This document shows, one piece after another, positions 16,975-25,843 of a stretch of 64,000 nt of DNA. The position numbers and the translations under genes are program-made. Position 1 is the first letter of the stretch. Each line of letters starts with the position of its first letter. Location of the stretch: contig NZ_SZPQ01000030.1 in assembly GCF_005217455.1 (NCBI RefSeq), forward strand, positions 1 to 64,000, read 5' to 3'. The notes under the pieces were generated by a model. That model worked only from the letters and a program-made list of their open reading frames with translations, ran no database searches and was not told the DNA's origin. The DNA comes from Martelella alba (lineage in GTDB: Bacteria > Pseudomonadota > Gammaproteobacteria > Enterobacterales > Enterobacteriaceae).

Positions 16975-17676
16975 TCATGTCAGGCCCTTCAAGCGCTTGG
17001 ACGCGCTTGCGATCATAACCAGCGCCGCCTGTTCCGCCGCATCGCCATCCTGGTGGCGGATGGCGTCGTACAGATCACTGTGCTCGCGTAATGTCAGCGG
17101 CATATTATTCCTGTCCGGCATATAGGTCCGTTCGAAAACCGCCCGTTGCAGGGAACTGATGGCAACGCCGAGCTGTTGCAACACCGGGTTATGCACCGAG
17201 TTCAACACCGCTTCATGAAAACGGATGTCCGCCTCGTTGAACGCATCGCGATCTTGATGGTTGGCTATCATATCGTTGAGCGCGGTTTCTATTACCGCCA
17301 GCTCGCTGGAGCTGGCGCGTTCCGCCGCCCACCGGGCGATGGTGGGTTCGACCAGATTACGGACTTCGCTCATGGCGGCGATTAACCGGGGGTCGTAACC
17401 GCTGGATAAAATCCACTGTAAAACATCGGTATCCAGATAATTCCATTGACTACGCGCCGCCACAAATGCCCCCCGGTAACGTTTTACCTCCACCAGACGT
17501 TTGGCCGTCAGCGTGCGAAAAACTTCGCGAATAATATTGCGCGAGGTCTGAAACTCCTCGCACAAATCGGCTTCCGCCGGCAGAGGGGCGCTGGGCGCAT
17601 ATTTCCCTCCGACAATCTGCCGGCCGATAGCGTGAATGATGCGATCTGTTTTGCTTAGCTCATGCGTTTTCATCAT
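16975..17676 (-). CDS. GntR-family regulator, FadR/FCD subfamily
   Basis: The 233-residue protein has an N-terminal winged helix (about 8-72, LPAEADLCEEFQTSRNIIREVFRTL) and an FCD effector domain (about 90-225) with the metal-binding aspartate/histidine set (DIRFHEAVLNSVHNPVL and REHSDLYDAI). Sugar acids such as galactonate, gluconate or glucuronate are common effectors of this subfamily. ATG 17676 (or the adjacent ATG 17673) follows CGGAG. It is the first gene of the reverse-strand group with the UlaG-like hydrolase, so it most likely controls that operon. Confidence 0.88.
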   Translation of the reverse strand: MMKTHELSKTDRIIHAIGRQIVGGKYAPSAPLPAEADLCEEFQTSRNIIREVFRTLTAKRLVEVKRYRGAFVAARSQWNYLDTDVLQWILSSGYDPRLIAAMSEVRNLVEPTIARWAAERASSSELAVIETALNDMIANHQDRDAFNEADIRFHEAVLNSVHNPVLQQLGVAISSLQRAVFERTYMPDRNNMPLTLREHSDLYDAIRHQDGDAAEQAALVMIASASKRLKGLT

Positions 17677-18193
17677 CAACTCCGGTGAACTGCAACGGTT
17701 GCGGTACATCCGTTTACTTTAACCATCCCGCCGGCGAACGTCGCTGATTGCCGTACAAAAATTCGCATTCACTCATCAGGCTTGTCAAGATTGTAGTGCA
17801 ATTTACATATTAAATACTACAATATCGATCACAAAACCGACGATAGCCGGTAACGAAAAAAACCGGCCGTAGCGCGGCGAAGGGCGCCGAGGTTTGGTCG
17901 GCTCCGACTCTTATGTTGTTGATAGGCCTATGTGGGTCGGTGATAACCTCCGTCATACCCACCGTTGCCGCGCTTTGTCCTAGACTTTGCTTACAGCGTG
18001 TTTACGCCTTCCAGAACGCCTGCCCGTCGTCGCAAGGTAATTTATTGCCGCGTGCGATGTCCAAACAGCGCGCCCGCGAACGAATTATTGGATATTTTTG
18101 TTTGCTTCCGTTTTGCCCGGCGAGATTTGAGCATGATCACTTTCCCATAGTAGGTACTTTTCTAGTCTGTTTGTGAATAAAGACGAGGTCATT
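17677..18193. other. 517-base control region between gntR-type gene and the DeoR-kinase gene
   Basis: No convincing gene lies here; an 87-codon forward frame (17913-18176) lacks a ribosome site and recognisable features. On the reverse strand TTGACA (17788-17783) may be the -35 of the gntR-type gene. Next to it lies ATTGTAGTGCAAT (17790-17802), a 4-base palindromic pair around TAGTG, and TTGTAGT/ACTACAA arms (17791-17797, 17816-17822), both plausible GntR operators. The half nearest 18190 should hold the promoter of the forward operon but I see no clear hexamers. Confidence 0.4.
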
Positions 18194-19408
18194 ATGTTTC
18201 CCGAAGAGCGACGTAACGAAATCTACGCCTATATTGATGCGCATGAGCGGGCTTCCGTATCCTGGCTTGCCAGAGAATACGGCGTTACCAAGGAGACTAT
18301 TCGAAGCGATTTGAACATTCTTGCACAGCAGGGGCTTATCACGCGTTGCCACGGCGGCGCCGTCGTTTTGCGCCGCAAATTGCGGTCCATGCTGATATCG
18401 GAGTCGGGCGGTAATTTCGAAGTACTGCTGAAAAAATTAAATAAACAGATGAACCGGCGCAAGCCGGCAGGCAAAGGCAGAGGAAAAATGAGAGGAAAGG
18501 TGTGTATTTTAGGTTCGTTTAACGTGGATATCGTGGCTCGCGTTGAACGTTTCCCCAAAGGGGGGGAATCCCTACTGGCGCGGGGAAGTTCTTTAGGGCC
18601 AGGAGGCAAGGGCGCCAATCAGGCCACGGCCGCCAGCCTGGCGGGCGCCCGGGTGCATTTCGTTTCCAAAGTGGGTACCGATCAGTTCAGCCAATTCGCC
18701 TTCGATCATTTATCCGCCTCGGATATCCATTCTTTCCGCCTCTACCAAACGGAACAAGAACCCACGGGTAACGCCATCATTTATGTTTCCGAGAAAGACG
18801 GCGAAAACATGATCGCCATATATTCCGGCGCCAACAAGACCTTGACGGACGCCGAGATCGCTGAAATGGCGCCGGAACTGGCCAGCGCCGATGTCCTGCT
18901 GCTGCAGTTGGAAAATAATCCCGATGCCACCTTGAGCGCCATACGGCTCGCGGAAAGCCTGGGCGTGCGAGTCATCATGAATCCGGCGCCTTATGCGCCG
19001 CATGTGCTGGACTGGCTTTCGCATATCGATGTGATTACCCCCAACGAAACCGAAGCCTCCCTGCTATCCGGCGTCGAGGTGACGGATTTGGATACCGCCC
19101 GTGAAGCGGCCCAAATTATTGTCGGCAAGGGGGCGAAACGGGTGATCATCACCATGGGTTCCCGTGGCGCGCTGCTCTACGACAACCATCAATTTCAACA
19201 TATTGCCCCGTTTCCGGCGTTCAGCGTGGACACCACCGGGGCGGGGGATGCGTTCAATGGCGCTTTAGCATCAGCCGTCGCCGACGGGCAGACATTGGCT
19301 CAGGCCGCCACTTTCGCCTCAGCTTTTGCTTCGCTGGCGGTGGAGCGTGAAGGCGCTTCCAATATGCCCACCCGCCAGCAAGTCATGGCGCGGATGGGGC
19401 AACGTTAA
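18194..19408 (+). CDS. DeoR-type DNA-binding domain fused to a ribokinase-family (PfkB) sugar kinase
   Basis: This 404-residue protein joins a DeoR helix-turn-helix (residues about 1-65, SVSWLAREYGVTKETIRSDL) through a basic linker (about 80-98, KQMNRRKPAGKGRGK) to a complete ribokinase (about 99-404) with LGSFNVDIV, GPGGKGANQA near the N-terminus and the anion-hole/base motif DTTGAGDAFNG near residue 345. The DeoR sugar-phosphate-binding domain is absent. GAGG precedes ATG 18194. An in-frame ATG at 18488 with GAGGAAAA upstream could also yield a free 306-residue kinase. It probably phosphorylates a pentose or similar sugar and regulates the operon that follows (aldolase, MFS). Confidence 0.88.
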   Translation: MFPEERRNEIYAYIDAHERASVSWLAREYGVTKETIRSDLNILAQQGLITRCHGGAVVLRRKLRSMLISESGGNFEVLLKKLNKQMNRRKPAGKGRGKMRGKVCILGSFNVDIVARVERFPKGGESLLARGSSLGPGGKGANQATAASLAGARVHFVSKVGTDQFSQFAFDHLSASDIHSFRLYQTEQEPTGNAIIYVSEKDGENMIAIYSGANKTLTDAEIAEMAPELASADVLLLQLENNPDATLSAIRLAESLGVRVIMNPAPYAPHVLDWLSHIDVITPNETEASLLSGVEVTDLDTAREAAQIIVGKGAKRVIITMGSRGALLYDNHQFQHIAPFPAFSVDTTGAGDAFNGALASAVADGQTLAQAATFASAFASLAVEREGASNMPTRQQVMARMGQR

Positions 19409-19465
19409 ACTGCGTTCGGATAGATTCAGGGGGTCAAATGGGCCCTGTCTGGTGAGGAAAAATAG

Positions 19466-20401
19466 ATGAAAGAGATTGAAGGTATCGTACCGGTTATGCT
19501 TACCCCCTTCACCGCTGACGGCGCGGTGGATTACCCCGGGCTGGAAAAACTGATCCACTGGTATTTGGAACAGGGCGTGGATGGGTTGTTCGCGGTCTGC
19601 CAATCCAGCGAAATGCAGTTTTTAAGCTTGGCGGAACGGGTGGACATCGCGCGTTTCGTGGTGGAAAAAACCCACGGTGCCGTGCCGGTCATCGCTTCCG
19701 GCCATATCAGCGACGATATGGACAGTCAACGGGAAGAATTGATCGCTATGGCCGACACCGGCATCGACGCGCTGGTACTGGTGACCAACCATCTGGACCC
19801 GCAAAATCAGGGCACGGATGTGTTCATGACCCGGCTAAACACCTTGCTGGCATGTCTTCCCGCCGATTTGCCGCTGGGTCTGTATGAGTGTCCGGCGCCT
19901 TATCGCCGATTGCTCAGTGATGAAGAGTTTCAGTTTTGCGCGCACAGCGGCCGCTTCATCGTGCTAAAAGACGTCAGTTGCGATCTCGCCACCGTCACTC
20001 GCCGCGTACAACTGGCGCAAGGCACGCCGCTTCATGTCATCAACGCTAACGCCGCCATCGCCTGGCCGGCCATGCAAGCGGGTTCGCGCGGCTTTAGCGG
20101 CGTATTCACCAATTTCCACCCGGATTTGTATGTCTGGCTGTACCACCAGGGGTTATCCCATAAAACGCTGGCGGACGAATTGGCGGTGTTTCTTTCCCTG
20201 GCGGCGGTCAGCGAAACGCTGGGCTATCCGAAAAACGCCAAAATCTACCATCAGCGACTCGGCACTTTTACCAGCGAATATTGCCGGGTCAATAAAGACG
20301 ATGTACTGGAAAAATTCTGGGGTCTGACGGTGATCCTTCATCAGATCCGTCAAGGCAGTGAACACTGGCGGCAAAAGATCGGCGACGCAAAAGGATTATA
20401 A
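19466..20401 (+). CDS. DapA/NanA-family aldolase, paralogue 1
   Basis: This 311-residue (beta/alpha)8 class I aldolase has the Schiff-base lysine K168 (FIVLKDVS), catalytic Tyr140 in LGLYECPAPY and, where DapA carries GTTGE, the variant CQSSE at 45-49. That change is shared with the paralogue at 25844-26761 and suggests a keto-acid lyase other than dihydrodipicolinate synthase, for example a 2-keto-3-deoxy sugar-acid aldolase. GAGG precedes ATG 19466. The gene sits between the kinase fusion and an MFS transporter, two bases before the latter's start, so it belongs to a sugar or sugar-acid operon. Confidence 0.88.
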   Translation: MKEIEGIVPVMLTPFTADGAVDYPGLEKLIHWYLEQGVDGLFAVCQSSEMQFLSLAERVDIARFVVEKTHGAVPVIASGHISDDMDSQREELIAMADTGIDALVLVTNHLDPQNQGTDVFMTRLNTLLACLPADLPLGLYECPAPYRRLLSDEEFQFCAHSGRFIVLKDVSCDLATVTRRVQLAQGTPLHVINANAAIAWPAMQAGSRGFSGVFTNFHPDLYVWLYHQGLSHKTLADELAVFLSLAAVSETLGYPKNAKIYHQRLGTFTSEYCRVNKDDVLEKFWGLTVILHQIRQGSEHWRQKIGDAKGL

Positions 20402-20402
20402 T

Positions 20403-21752
20403 ATGAAAGATCTTACCTCTACCCTCGATCCGGCGCGCGCGACAACCCCGACGGCGTGCGCCTCGCCGCCTCCCATGCAGGAGGCTATCGCCCCCCCCGT
20501 CGCCGGCGCTGTTGGACGATTGCGTTGGGGCGTGGTGCTGATCTTATTGTTGGCCGCCATCGTCAATTACATGGACCGCGCAAACTTAAGTATCGCCAAT
20601 ACCACCATAGCCGGCGAATTCGGTTTCTCCCAGACCGAGATGGGGTTGCTGCTTTCCGCTTTCCTTTGGCCCTATGCGTTGTCCAATCTACCGGCAGGTT
20701 GGCTGGTGGATAAGTTCGGGCCAAAACGCATGTTCTCCTGGGCACTGTGTCTATGGTCGGCGTGTACGGTGGCGACCGCGTTTGTGAACGGGTACAGCTT
20801 TTTCTATGGCTTGCGTATGCTGCTGGGCGTGGCGGAATCCCCCTTCTTTACCTCGGGCATCAAGATAACCCACCGCTGGTTCGGCGAAAATGAGCGTGGA
20901 TTACCCACCGCCATTATCAATACCGGCTCCCAAATCGCCAACGCCATTGCGCCGCCAATACTGACGGTATTACTGCTGTCTTTCGGCTGGCGCGGCATGT
21001 TTATCGGTATTGGATTGTTGGGGCTGCCGCTGATACTCGCCTGGTGGAAATTCTACCGCGATCCCGACGCTCGGGAAGATGCCCTGATTCACGCCGGCCA
21101 TCGCTCGGTGAGCACGGCGGCTGAACGCCAGGTGAAAACCGACTGGGGTAGCTTGTTCCACCACAAAACCACATGGTTCATGATTATTGGCAATTTCTCC
21201 ATCATGTTTACCATCTGGGTCTATTTGACCTGGTTACCGGGTTACCTGGAAAAATCCCTCGGTTTTAGTCTGAAGGCCACTGGCTGGATAGCCTCTATCC
21301 CTTTCCTGGCCGGTATTCTCGGCGTATTGGTGGGGGGAATGTTGTCCGATCGCCTGGTGCGGCGCGGGACCAGGGCGATTACCGCCCGGAAAGTACCGGT
21401 GGTCCTGGGTGCGGCGCTGGCGGCCTGTTTTGTGGCGCCGATCCCTTTCGTGAATAGTACCCCGCTGGCCATCGCACTTCTGGCGATGGGGTATTTTTGC
21501 TCGCAGATGCCACAGGGCGCGCTGTGGACGCTGGCCACCGATATTGCGCCCAAGGACCAGGTGGCTTCCCTGGGGGCGATACAGAACTTCGGCGGTTTTC
21601 TGGGGGCGGCCATGGCGCCGATTGTCACGGGCATCATTCTTGATGCCACCGGAAAATTCACTAACGTGTTCTTGCTGGGCGCCTGCTTGCTTATGCTGGG
21701 CGCGCTGAGTTATGGCTTGTTCGTCAGCAAACCGCTGGAACAGTCCCGGTAG
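20403..21752 (+). CDS. MFS transporter, anion:cation symporter family (GudP/ExuT/DgoT-like)
   Basis: The 449-residue protein has the family signature NYMDRANLSIANTTIAGEFGFSQTEMG at the first span, LPAGWLVDKFGPKRMFSW after the second, twelve spans in all and a central loop of about 35 residues. Members import hexuronates, hexonates or glucarate with protons. ATG 20403 starts one base after the aldolase stop with AAGGA upstream, so it is co-translated with the aldolase. A run of eight C (20491-20498) lies in the N-terminal tail, where a slip would shift the frame. A longer start at 20358 would overlap the aldolase gene and is not used. Confidence 0.88.
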   Translation: MKDLTSTLDPARATTPTACASPPPMQEAIAPPVAGAVGRLRWGVVLILLLAAIVNYMDRANLSIANTTIAGEFGFSQTEMGLLLSAFLWPYALSNLPAGWLVDKFGPKRMFSWALCLWSACTVATAFVNGYSFFYGLRMLLGVAESPFFTSGIKITHRWFGENERGLPTAIINTGSQIANAIAPPILTVLLLSFGWRGMFIGIGLLGLPLILAWWKFYRDPDAREDALIHAGHRSVSTAAERQVKTDWGSLFHHKTTWFMIIGNFSIMFTIWVYLTWLPGYLEKSLGFSLKATGWIASIPFLAGILGVLVGGMLSDRLVRRGTRAITARKVPVVLGAALAACFVAPIPFVNSTPLAIALLAMGYFCSQMPQGALWTLATDIAPKDQVASLGAIQNFGGFLGAAMAPIVTGIILDATGKFTNVFLLGACLLMLGALSYGLFVSKPLEQSR

Positions 21753-21763
21753 TCCCGGACGGA

Positions 21764-21786
21764 TCCGCCCGACCTGCCCGGGCGGA
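21764..21786. terminator. 8-bp GC hairpin after the aldolase/MFS operon
   Basis: TCCGCCCG and CGGGCGGA pair around a 7-base loop 12 bases after the MFS stop. No T-run follows, so termination here is possible but not assured. Confidence 0.4.
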
Positions 21787-21922
21787 GGCCGTGCCGGCTG
21801 TCCGGTTGCGCGTATCGGCCATGGCGCCACGCTTGAAACGATACTGTCTGGTATCTCATTTTTTTAAAATATAAAATATTTTATAAAATTAACTTATTGA
21901 TTATTCACATGTGTATCAGTTT

Positions 21923-21939
21923 ATCAATTCTGAATTGAT
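21923..21939. promoter_or_regulatory. Inverted repeat upstream of the DMT transporter
   Basis: ATCAATT-CTG-AATTGAT is a perfect 7-base inverted repeat about 40 bases before the transporter start, next to an AT-rich stretch (21857-21900) containing the palindrome ATAAAATATTTTAT. It looks like a regulator site; the regulator is unknown. Confidence 0.4.
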
Positions 21940-21976
21940 CGGACGCAGGAAATAAACGATACCAGTAAGTATAGTG

Positions 21977-22930
21977 ATGGCATGGTTCCTTAGCGGACAG
22001 CCTGTCATGCCTTACTTGCTGCTTACCCTTGCCGCCCTGTTTTGGGGGGGAAACTACGTTGTGGGCCGCGTGCTGGTAGTCGGCGCGGATCCGGTTGCAA
22101 TGACCGAAGCCCGCTGGGCGCTGACGGCCCTGTTGTTAATGGCGTTGTATCACAGGCAAGTCGCCGCGCATTGGCGCTTGTTGCGGCAATCCTGGCCCGT
22201 TATCGTGTTTCTGTCCGTCTTCGGCCAGGTATTGTTTCCGCTGACCCTCTATGTGGGATTGCAGTATACCACTTCGCTGAATGCGGCCATGTACATGTCG
22301 GCCACCCCCTGCATGGTGCTGCTTATCAATAAGCTGATCTTCAATGACCGGATTAGCCGTAATAACTGGGCCGGCGTGTTATTGAGTACGGCGGGTGTAT
22401 TTTTCCTGGTTCTTAAAGGCCGTGTTACCGACTTCGCCGCGTTCCGGCACCTGAATCAAGGGGACTTATGGACCATGGCATCGGCATTGAGCTGGGCGTT
22501 TTACTGCTCGTTTCTGCGCAAGAAAAACAAGGCCATTCCCGGTAATGCCTTTGTGGCGGTCAGCTCCTGTCTTGGCGCGATTATCCTGTTGCCGCTGCTG
22601 GGGCTTTATTGCCTGACGCAATCGGGTATCGACTTCGCCTCCTACCATCATTGGGGCTTTCTTAGCGGTCTGGCCTACCTGGTCATCTTCCCCTCCTGGC
22701 TTTCCTATGTTTTCTGGAATCGCGGTATCGCGGAAATCGGCGCCACCCGCGGCGAAATCTATACCCATTTCATTCCGTTGTCGGGCGGGGTTTTCAGCTT
22801 GCTTTTTCTCGGCACGCGGCTGGAATATTTTCACATTGTCAGCGCGATTCTGATTGTCGCGGGTATTGGGTTATGTTCCCAAGAGCGTGCCGCCAATCGC
22901 GTTAAAGCCGTCCGCCCTCTGAATAAATAA
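21977..22930 (+). CDS. EamA/DMT-family metabolite transporter
   Basis: The 317-residue protein has ten predicted spans formed by two EamA repeats: MPYLLLTLAALFWGGNYVVGR opens the first and a second repeat follows from about residue 160 (SALSWAFYCSFLRKK). These inner-membrane carriers usually export amino acids or other metabolites. The start is uncertain: ATG 21977 and ATG 22007 (MPYLLL) are both weakly supported by ribosome-site matches. It overlaps the 3' end of the convergent TetR-type gene by 29 bases. A run of seven G (22044-22050) falls in the FWGGN motif. Confidence 0.82.
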   Translation: MAWFLSGQPVMPYLLLTLAALFWGGNYVVGRVLVVGADPVAMTEARWALTALLLMALYHRQVAAHWRLLRQSWPVIVFLSVFGQVLFPLTLYVGLQYTTSLNAAMYMSATPCMVLLINKLIFNDRISRNNWAGVLLSTAGVFFLVLKGRVTDFAAFRHLNQGDLWTMASALSWAFYCSFLRKKNKAIPGNAFVAVSSCLGAIILLPLLGLYCLTQSGIDFASYHHWGFLSGLAYLVIFPSWLSYVFWNRGIAEIGATRGEIYTHFIPLSGGVFSLLFLGTRLEYFHIVSAILIVAGIGLCSQERAANRVKAVRPLNK

Positions 22931-23480
22931 TGACCTTCAGCGCCATCCAGGCGGCCAGCGCGGGAGGGTTTTCCCGCGTTTCCATCCCCCGGCTCTGCGC
23001 CGCCGCGATGGCGCCGTCAATGAGCATCATGGCGATAAACGCCACGCGCTCGGCCGGTTCCGGCTTCAGGCATGTCGCCAGAATATCGCGAAAAAGCGCG
23101 ATGATCCCCCCCTTGAGCCGGGAATTGATCTCAATGACCCGTTCGTTGTTGCGGCCGAGCTCCGCGACGGCGCGGGTAAACATACAGCCGTTGAAATCCG
23201 GATCATTGAACCAGCGATGATAAAATTGAAACAGGCAAAAAAGCCGTTCTTTTACCGTGGTGTATTTCGCGGCTTCCTGATTCAGCCCGGAGAGAAAAAA
23301 CGCCAGTTTTTCCTCAAGCAAATTCACAATCAACGCGTCTTTGTCGGGGAAATGGCGATAAAAGGTCATTTTCGACACGCCGGCGGCTTCCACTATGCGA
23401 TCAATGCCTGGCGCGCAATAGCCTTCCCGATTGAACAGACGAGCGGAGGAGACCACAATATCCTGTTTTTTGGAGGCCAT
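22902..23480 (-). CDS. TetR-family repressor
   Basis: This 192-residue protein has an N-terminal TetR helix-turn-helix (about 6-52, VSSARLFNREGYCAPGIDRI with GVSKMTFYRHFPDKDALI as recognition part) and a helical C-terminal ligand domain. ATG 23480 is preceded by GGGA at seven bases; ATG 23489 is the alternative, and a longer frame to 23591 is unlikely. It converges on and overlaps the DMT transporter gene. Its own upstream region carries the perfect palindrome CTAACTCGAGTTAG, and a related element overlaps a forward promoter, so it probably represses itself and the isomerase operon. Confidence 0.85.
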   Translation of the reverse strand: MASKKQDIVVSSARLFNREGYCAPGIDRIVEAAGVSKMTFYRHFPDKDALIVNLLEEKLAFFLSGLNQEAAKYTTVKERLFCLFQFYHRWFNDPDFNGCMFTRAVAELGRNNERVIEINSRLKGGIIALFRDILATCLKPEPAERVAFIAMMLIDGAIAAAQSRGMETRENPPALAAWMALKVIIYSEGGRL

Positions 23481-23610
23481 CTTTTTCATCCCACAGGCAA
23501 TGCCGTACCGCGCAGTATACCACCCAATCCCTCGGGTCGCGTCTCTGGCGGCGGGGCCGCGCGGCGATGACCCCCCCCTCATGATAAGCATTAAACCTTT
23601 TTATAACAAA

Positions 23611-23624
23611 CTAACTCGAGTTAG
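23611..23624. promoter_or_regulatory. Candidate TetR operator (perfect 14-bp palindrome)
   Basis: CTAACTCGAGTTAG is fully palindromic and lies about 130 bases upstream of the TetR-type start, just before a TATAAA-like -10 for that gene on the reverse strand (near 23604). Its half-site CTAACTC recurs at 23723. Confidence 0.5.
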
Positions 23625-23692
23625 CTCCTATCAAATAAATCAAACGGTTAACAAATAAGCAAGATCAAGGTCACACAAATGAGACAAAGCTT

Positions 23693-23737
23693 TTGAGTTT
23701 TTAATTGGCATAAATATACTTGCTAACTCAAGGTAGC
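23693..23737 (+). promoter_or_regulatory. Promoter with second TetR-type half-palindrome, driving the isomerase operon
   Basis: TTGAGT (23693-23698), 16 bases, then TATACT (23715-23720) form a fair sigma-70 promoter. Immediately after the -10 lies GCTAACTCAAGGTAGC (23722-23737), which repeats CTAACTC of the 23611 palindrome with GGTAG as an imperfect second arm, so a repressor bound there would cover the start site. The next 267 bases up to 24004 form a long leader with no gene I can support; forward and reverse frames crossing it have no ribosome sites. Confidence 0.5.
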
Positions 23738-24004
23738 ATGTAATTTTGGCCCTGTTGACGCCAGGGTTTGGACACTGAGAGTGAATTAACCGGCGGTCCG
23801 GGCGGCGCCATCTCAACCTCCGGCGGCCGGGTAACGTATCTCGTCAGCGAACCCGGCCGCCGGCGACCCACCTTACCTTTGGTGCCGATACCGCCCGGCA
23901 TGCCTGCTACGACGGCGGTTGCCAAATTTATCCGCGCAAGTACGACTACCCGTAAGGCGCCGCCGCATGCCACGGCGCGTCTGTGAGTACAATAAGGAGA
24001 AGGT

Positions 24005-25669
24005 ATGCTAACGCTGAATCTGACGGCCGGGGAGACATCGGTTTGTGCCGGCGAACATGAAGTATTAATGGTGACCAATGCCGATTTGCGCGAACCCGCG
24101 AATAAGACTTGCTGGCCGGTGCAACAACGTTTTGAGCAAAAGTTGCAAGTCGCGCTGGAGAAATTGGGTTGGCGCATGAAGCGAGCGCATCCGGTGGATA
24201 GCGCCCGCGGTCATGGTTTTATCAGTTCGCAAAAAGAAGGCAGCGCGCTTTTCGCCGCCATTGATCCCGACGCGCCGTTGATCGTTCTCCTTACGGCCTG
24301 GCAATACTCCCACCATATTGCGCCGTCGTTGGCGCATCATCGGGGGCCGATACTGCTGCTGGCGAATTTCGACGGTACCTTTCCGGGATTGGTGGGCATG
24401 CTGTGCATGGCGGGAACGTTGACCAGCCTGGGAAAACCTTTCTCCCGGCTCTGGTCCGAGAATTTCGACGACGCCTTTTTCGAGCAAGGCTTGTCCACCT
24501 GGCTGCGCGATGGCGCTTTGCATCATTCCACCCAATATTTGCGGGATATCCCCGCCACCCATGCCCTGATGGCCAGCGCCGCCGGGCAGATAGGCCGGCA
24601 AACGGGCGAATATATCCTGCGCCACAAGGCCATCATTGGCCTGTTCGATACCCTGTGCATGGGGATGCTCAATGGCGTGTTCCCACAGCAGGCGATGGTG
24701 AATATCGGCTTGCCGCTGGAATCCCTGTCGCAGTCCGCACTGCTGGTGGAGATGGCGAAGGTGCCCGACGATATGCGCGAAGCCTGTCTGCGCTGGTACG
24801 AAGCGCGCGGCATGACCTTCAATTACGGCCACCGGCATGAAGAGGATCTGACTCGTCAGCAGGTGCTGGAGCAGTGCGCCATGATGATAGCCATGGCGCG
24901 CTTCGTCAAACGGTTTGGATTGACGGCCGTCGGGGTACAGTACCAGCAGGGTCTCAAGGATTGCTGCGCCGCTTCCGATTTCGCCGAAGGGGCGATCGGT
25001 AATGCCGAACGCTTCCCCATTCCGGACGAAAACGGCGAGATCATCTGCCCGGGCAAAGCGATTCCCTGTATCAACGAAGTGGACATGGGGTCGGCCATTC
25101 CGCAGGCCATGCTCTGGCGTTTGCTGGACGCGCTGGGCCTGCCGGCGGAAACGACGCTGCATGATATCCGCTGGGGCAGCGAATACAACGGCGTGTTCTA
25201 TTGGGATTTGGAGATTTCCGGCGCCGTGCCCTTCGCCCATCTTAAAGGCGGTATCGCCGGCGCGACCGGCTATCGTCAGCCGAAGATGTTTTTCCCCAAT
25301 GGCGGTTCGACCATTTGCGGCCAGGGAAAAGCCGGGCGGTTTATCTGGGCGCGCGCCCATTACCAGGGCGTCGGCGTGGTCATGCACATCGGCACCGGAC
25401 ACGGCGTAGAGCTACCGGCTGACGAATTCGAGCGCAGACGCCGGGCGACCAATTATGAGTGGCCGTTGCTCAACGCGGTATTGGACGGTGTCGAGCGGGA
25501 CGATTTGATGGCGGGCCATCAAAGCAATCACCTGACGCTGGCCTATGTCGATGAGGCGCTGCTCCCCGAAGTGTTGACGGCTTTCGTCGCGCAGGCTTTG
25601 ACCCAGGGTATCGACGTCAAGGTGGCGGGCAGCGCCGGCGGGCTGTTAATCACGTCCGGGGGCGACTGA
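24005..25669 (+). CDS. L-fucose isomerase-family enzyme
   Basis: The 554-residue protein matches the FucI fold best in its C-terminal half, where VELPADEFERRRRATNYEW mirrors the FucI segment VELPKDVHDILNKRTNSTW. The three FucI manganese ligands are conserved in context: E358 (INEVDMG), D387 (LHDIRW) and H509 (SNHL). FucI converts L-fucose to L-fuculose and D-arabinose to D-ribulose; length is slightly below the 591 residues of E. coli FucI. AAGGAGAAGG precedes ATG 24005. It heads an operon with a DapA-type aldolase and an FAD oxidoreductase, not with fuculokinase, so its sugar and route may differ from the standard fucose pathway. Confidence 0.8.
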   Translation: MLTLNLTAGETSVCAGEHEVLMVTNADLREPANKTCWPVQQRFEQKLQVALEKLGWRMKRAHPVDSARGHGFISSQKEGSALFAAIDPDAPLIVLLTAWQYSHHIAPSLAHHRGPILLLANFDGTFPGLVGMLCMAGTLTSLGKPFSRLWSENFDDAFFEQGLSTWLRDGALHHSTQYLRDIPATHALMASAAGQIGRQTGEYILRHKAIIGLFDTLCMGMLNGVFPQQAMVNIGLPLESLSQSALLVEMAKVPDDMREACLRWYEARGMTFNYGHRHEEDLTRQQVLEQCAMMIAMARFVKRFGLTAVGVQYQQGLKDCCAASDFAEGAIGNAERFPIPDENGEIICPGKAIPCINEVDMGSAIPQAMLWRLLDALGLPAETTLHDIRWGSEYNGVFYWDLEISGAVPFAHLKGGIAGATGYRQPKMFFPNGGSTICGQGKAGRFIWARAHYQGVGVVMHIGTGHGVELPADEFERRRRATNYEWPLLNAVLDGVERDDLMAGHQSNHLTLAYVDEALLPEVLTAFVAQALTQGIDVKVAGSAGGLLITSGGD

Positions 25670-25843
25670 ATAAAATCCGCGGCGCCTCGGCGTCGAATCA
25701 TCTTACTTTAGGGATAAAGCGGATCGCGGTATTGGCGCGATGGCCGCGGCGCGGCCGACGTTCGGTCGGGTATCCCGGCGCCTTTATTTTGCGTCGCGGC
25801 GTTTCACATCCATCATGGTAATGGCTACAGACAGGAGCAGGGT

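Noticed and set aside
16876-16978. 34-residue N-terminal extension of the UlaG-like hydrolase
   Set aside because: The ATGA overlap is attractive, but the added residues do not look like protein of this family; kept only as an alternative start.
17913-18176. 87-codon forward open frame in the gap before the DeoR-kinase gene
   Set aside because: There is no ribosome site, its Cys/Pro-rich product resembles nothing, and it ends in the leader of the following gene.
23768-23986. 72-codon forward open frame before the isomerase gene
   Set aside because: It lacks a ribosome site and has Pro/Thr/Arg-rich random composition; more probably untranslated leader.
24065-25402. 445-codon reverse-strand open frame
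   Set aside because: It is antisense to the fucose-isomerase-family gene, is rich in His and Gln as expected from a GC-skewed shadow frame, and has no recognisable domain or ribosome site.
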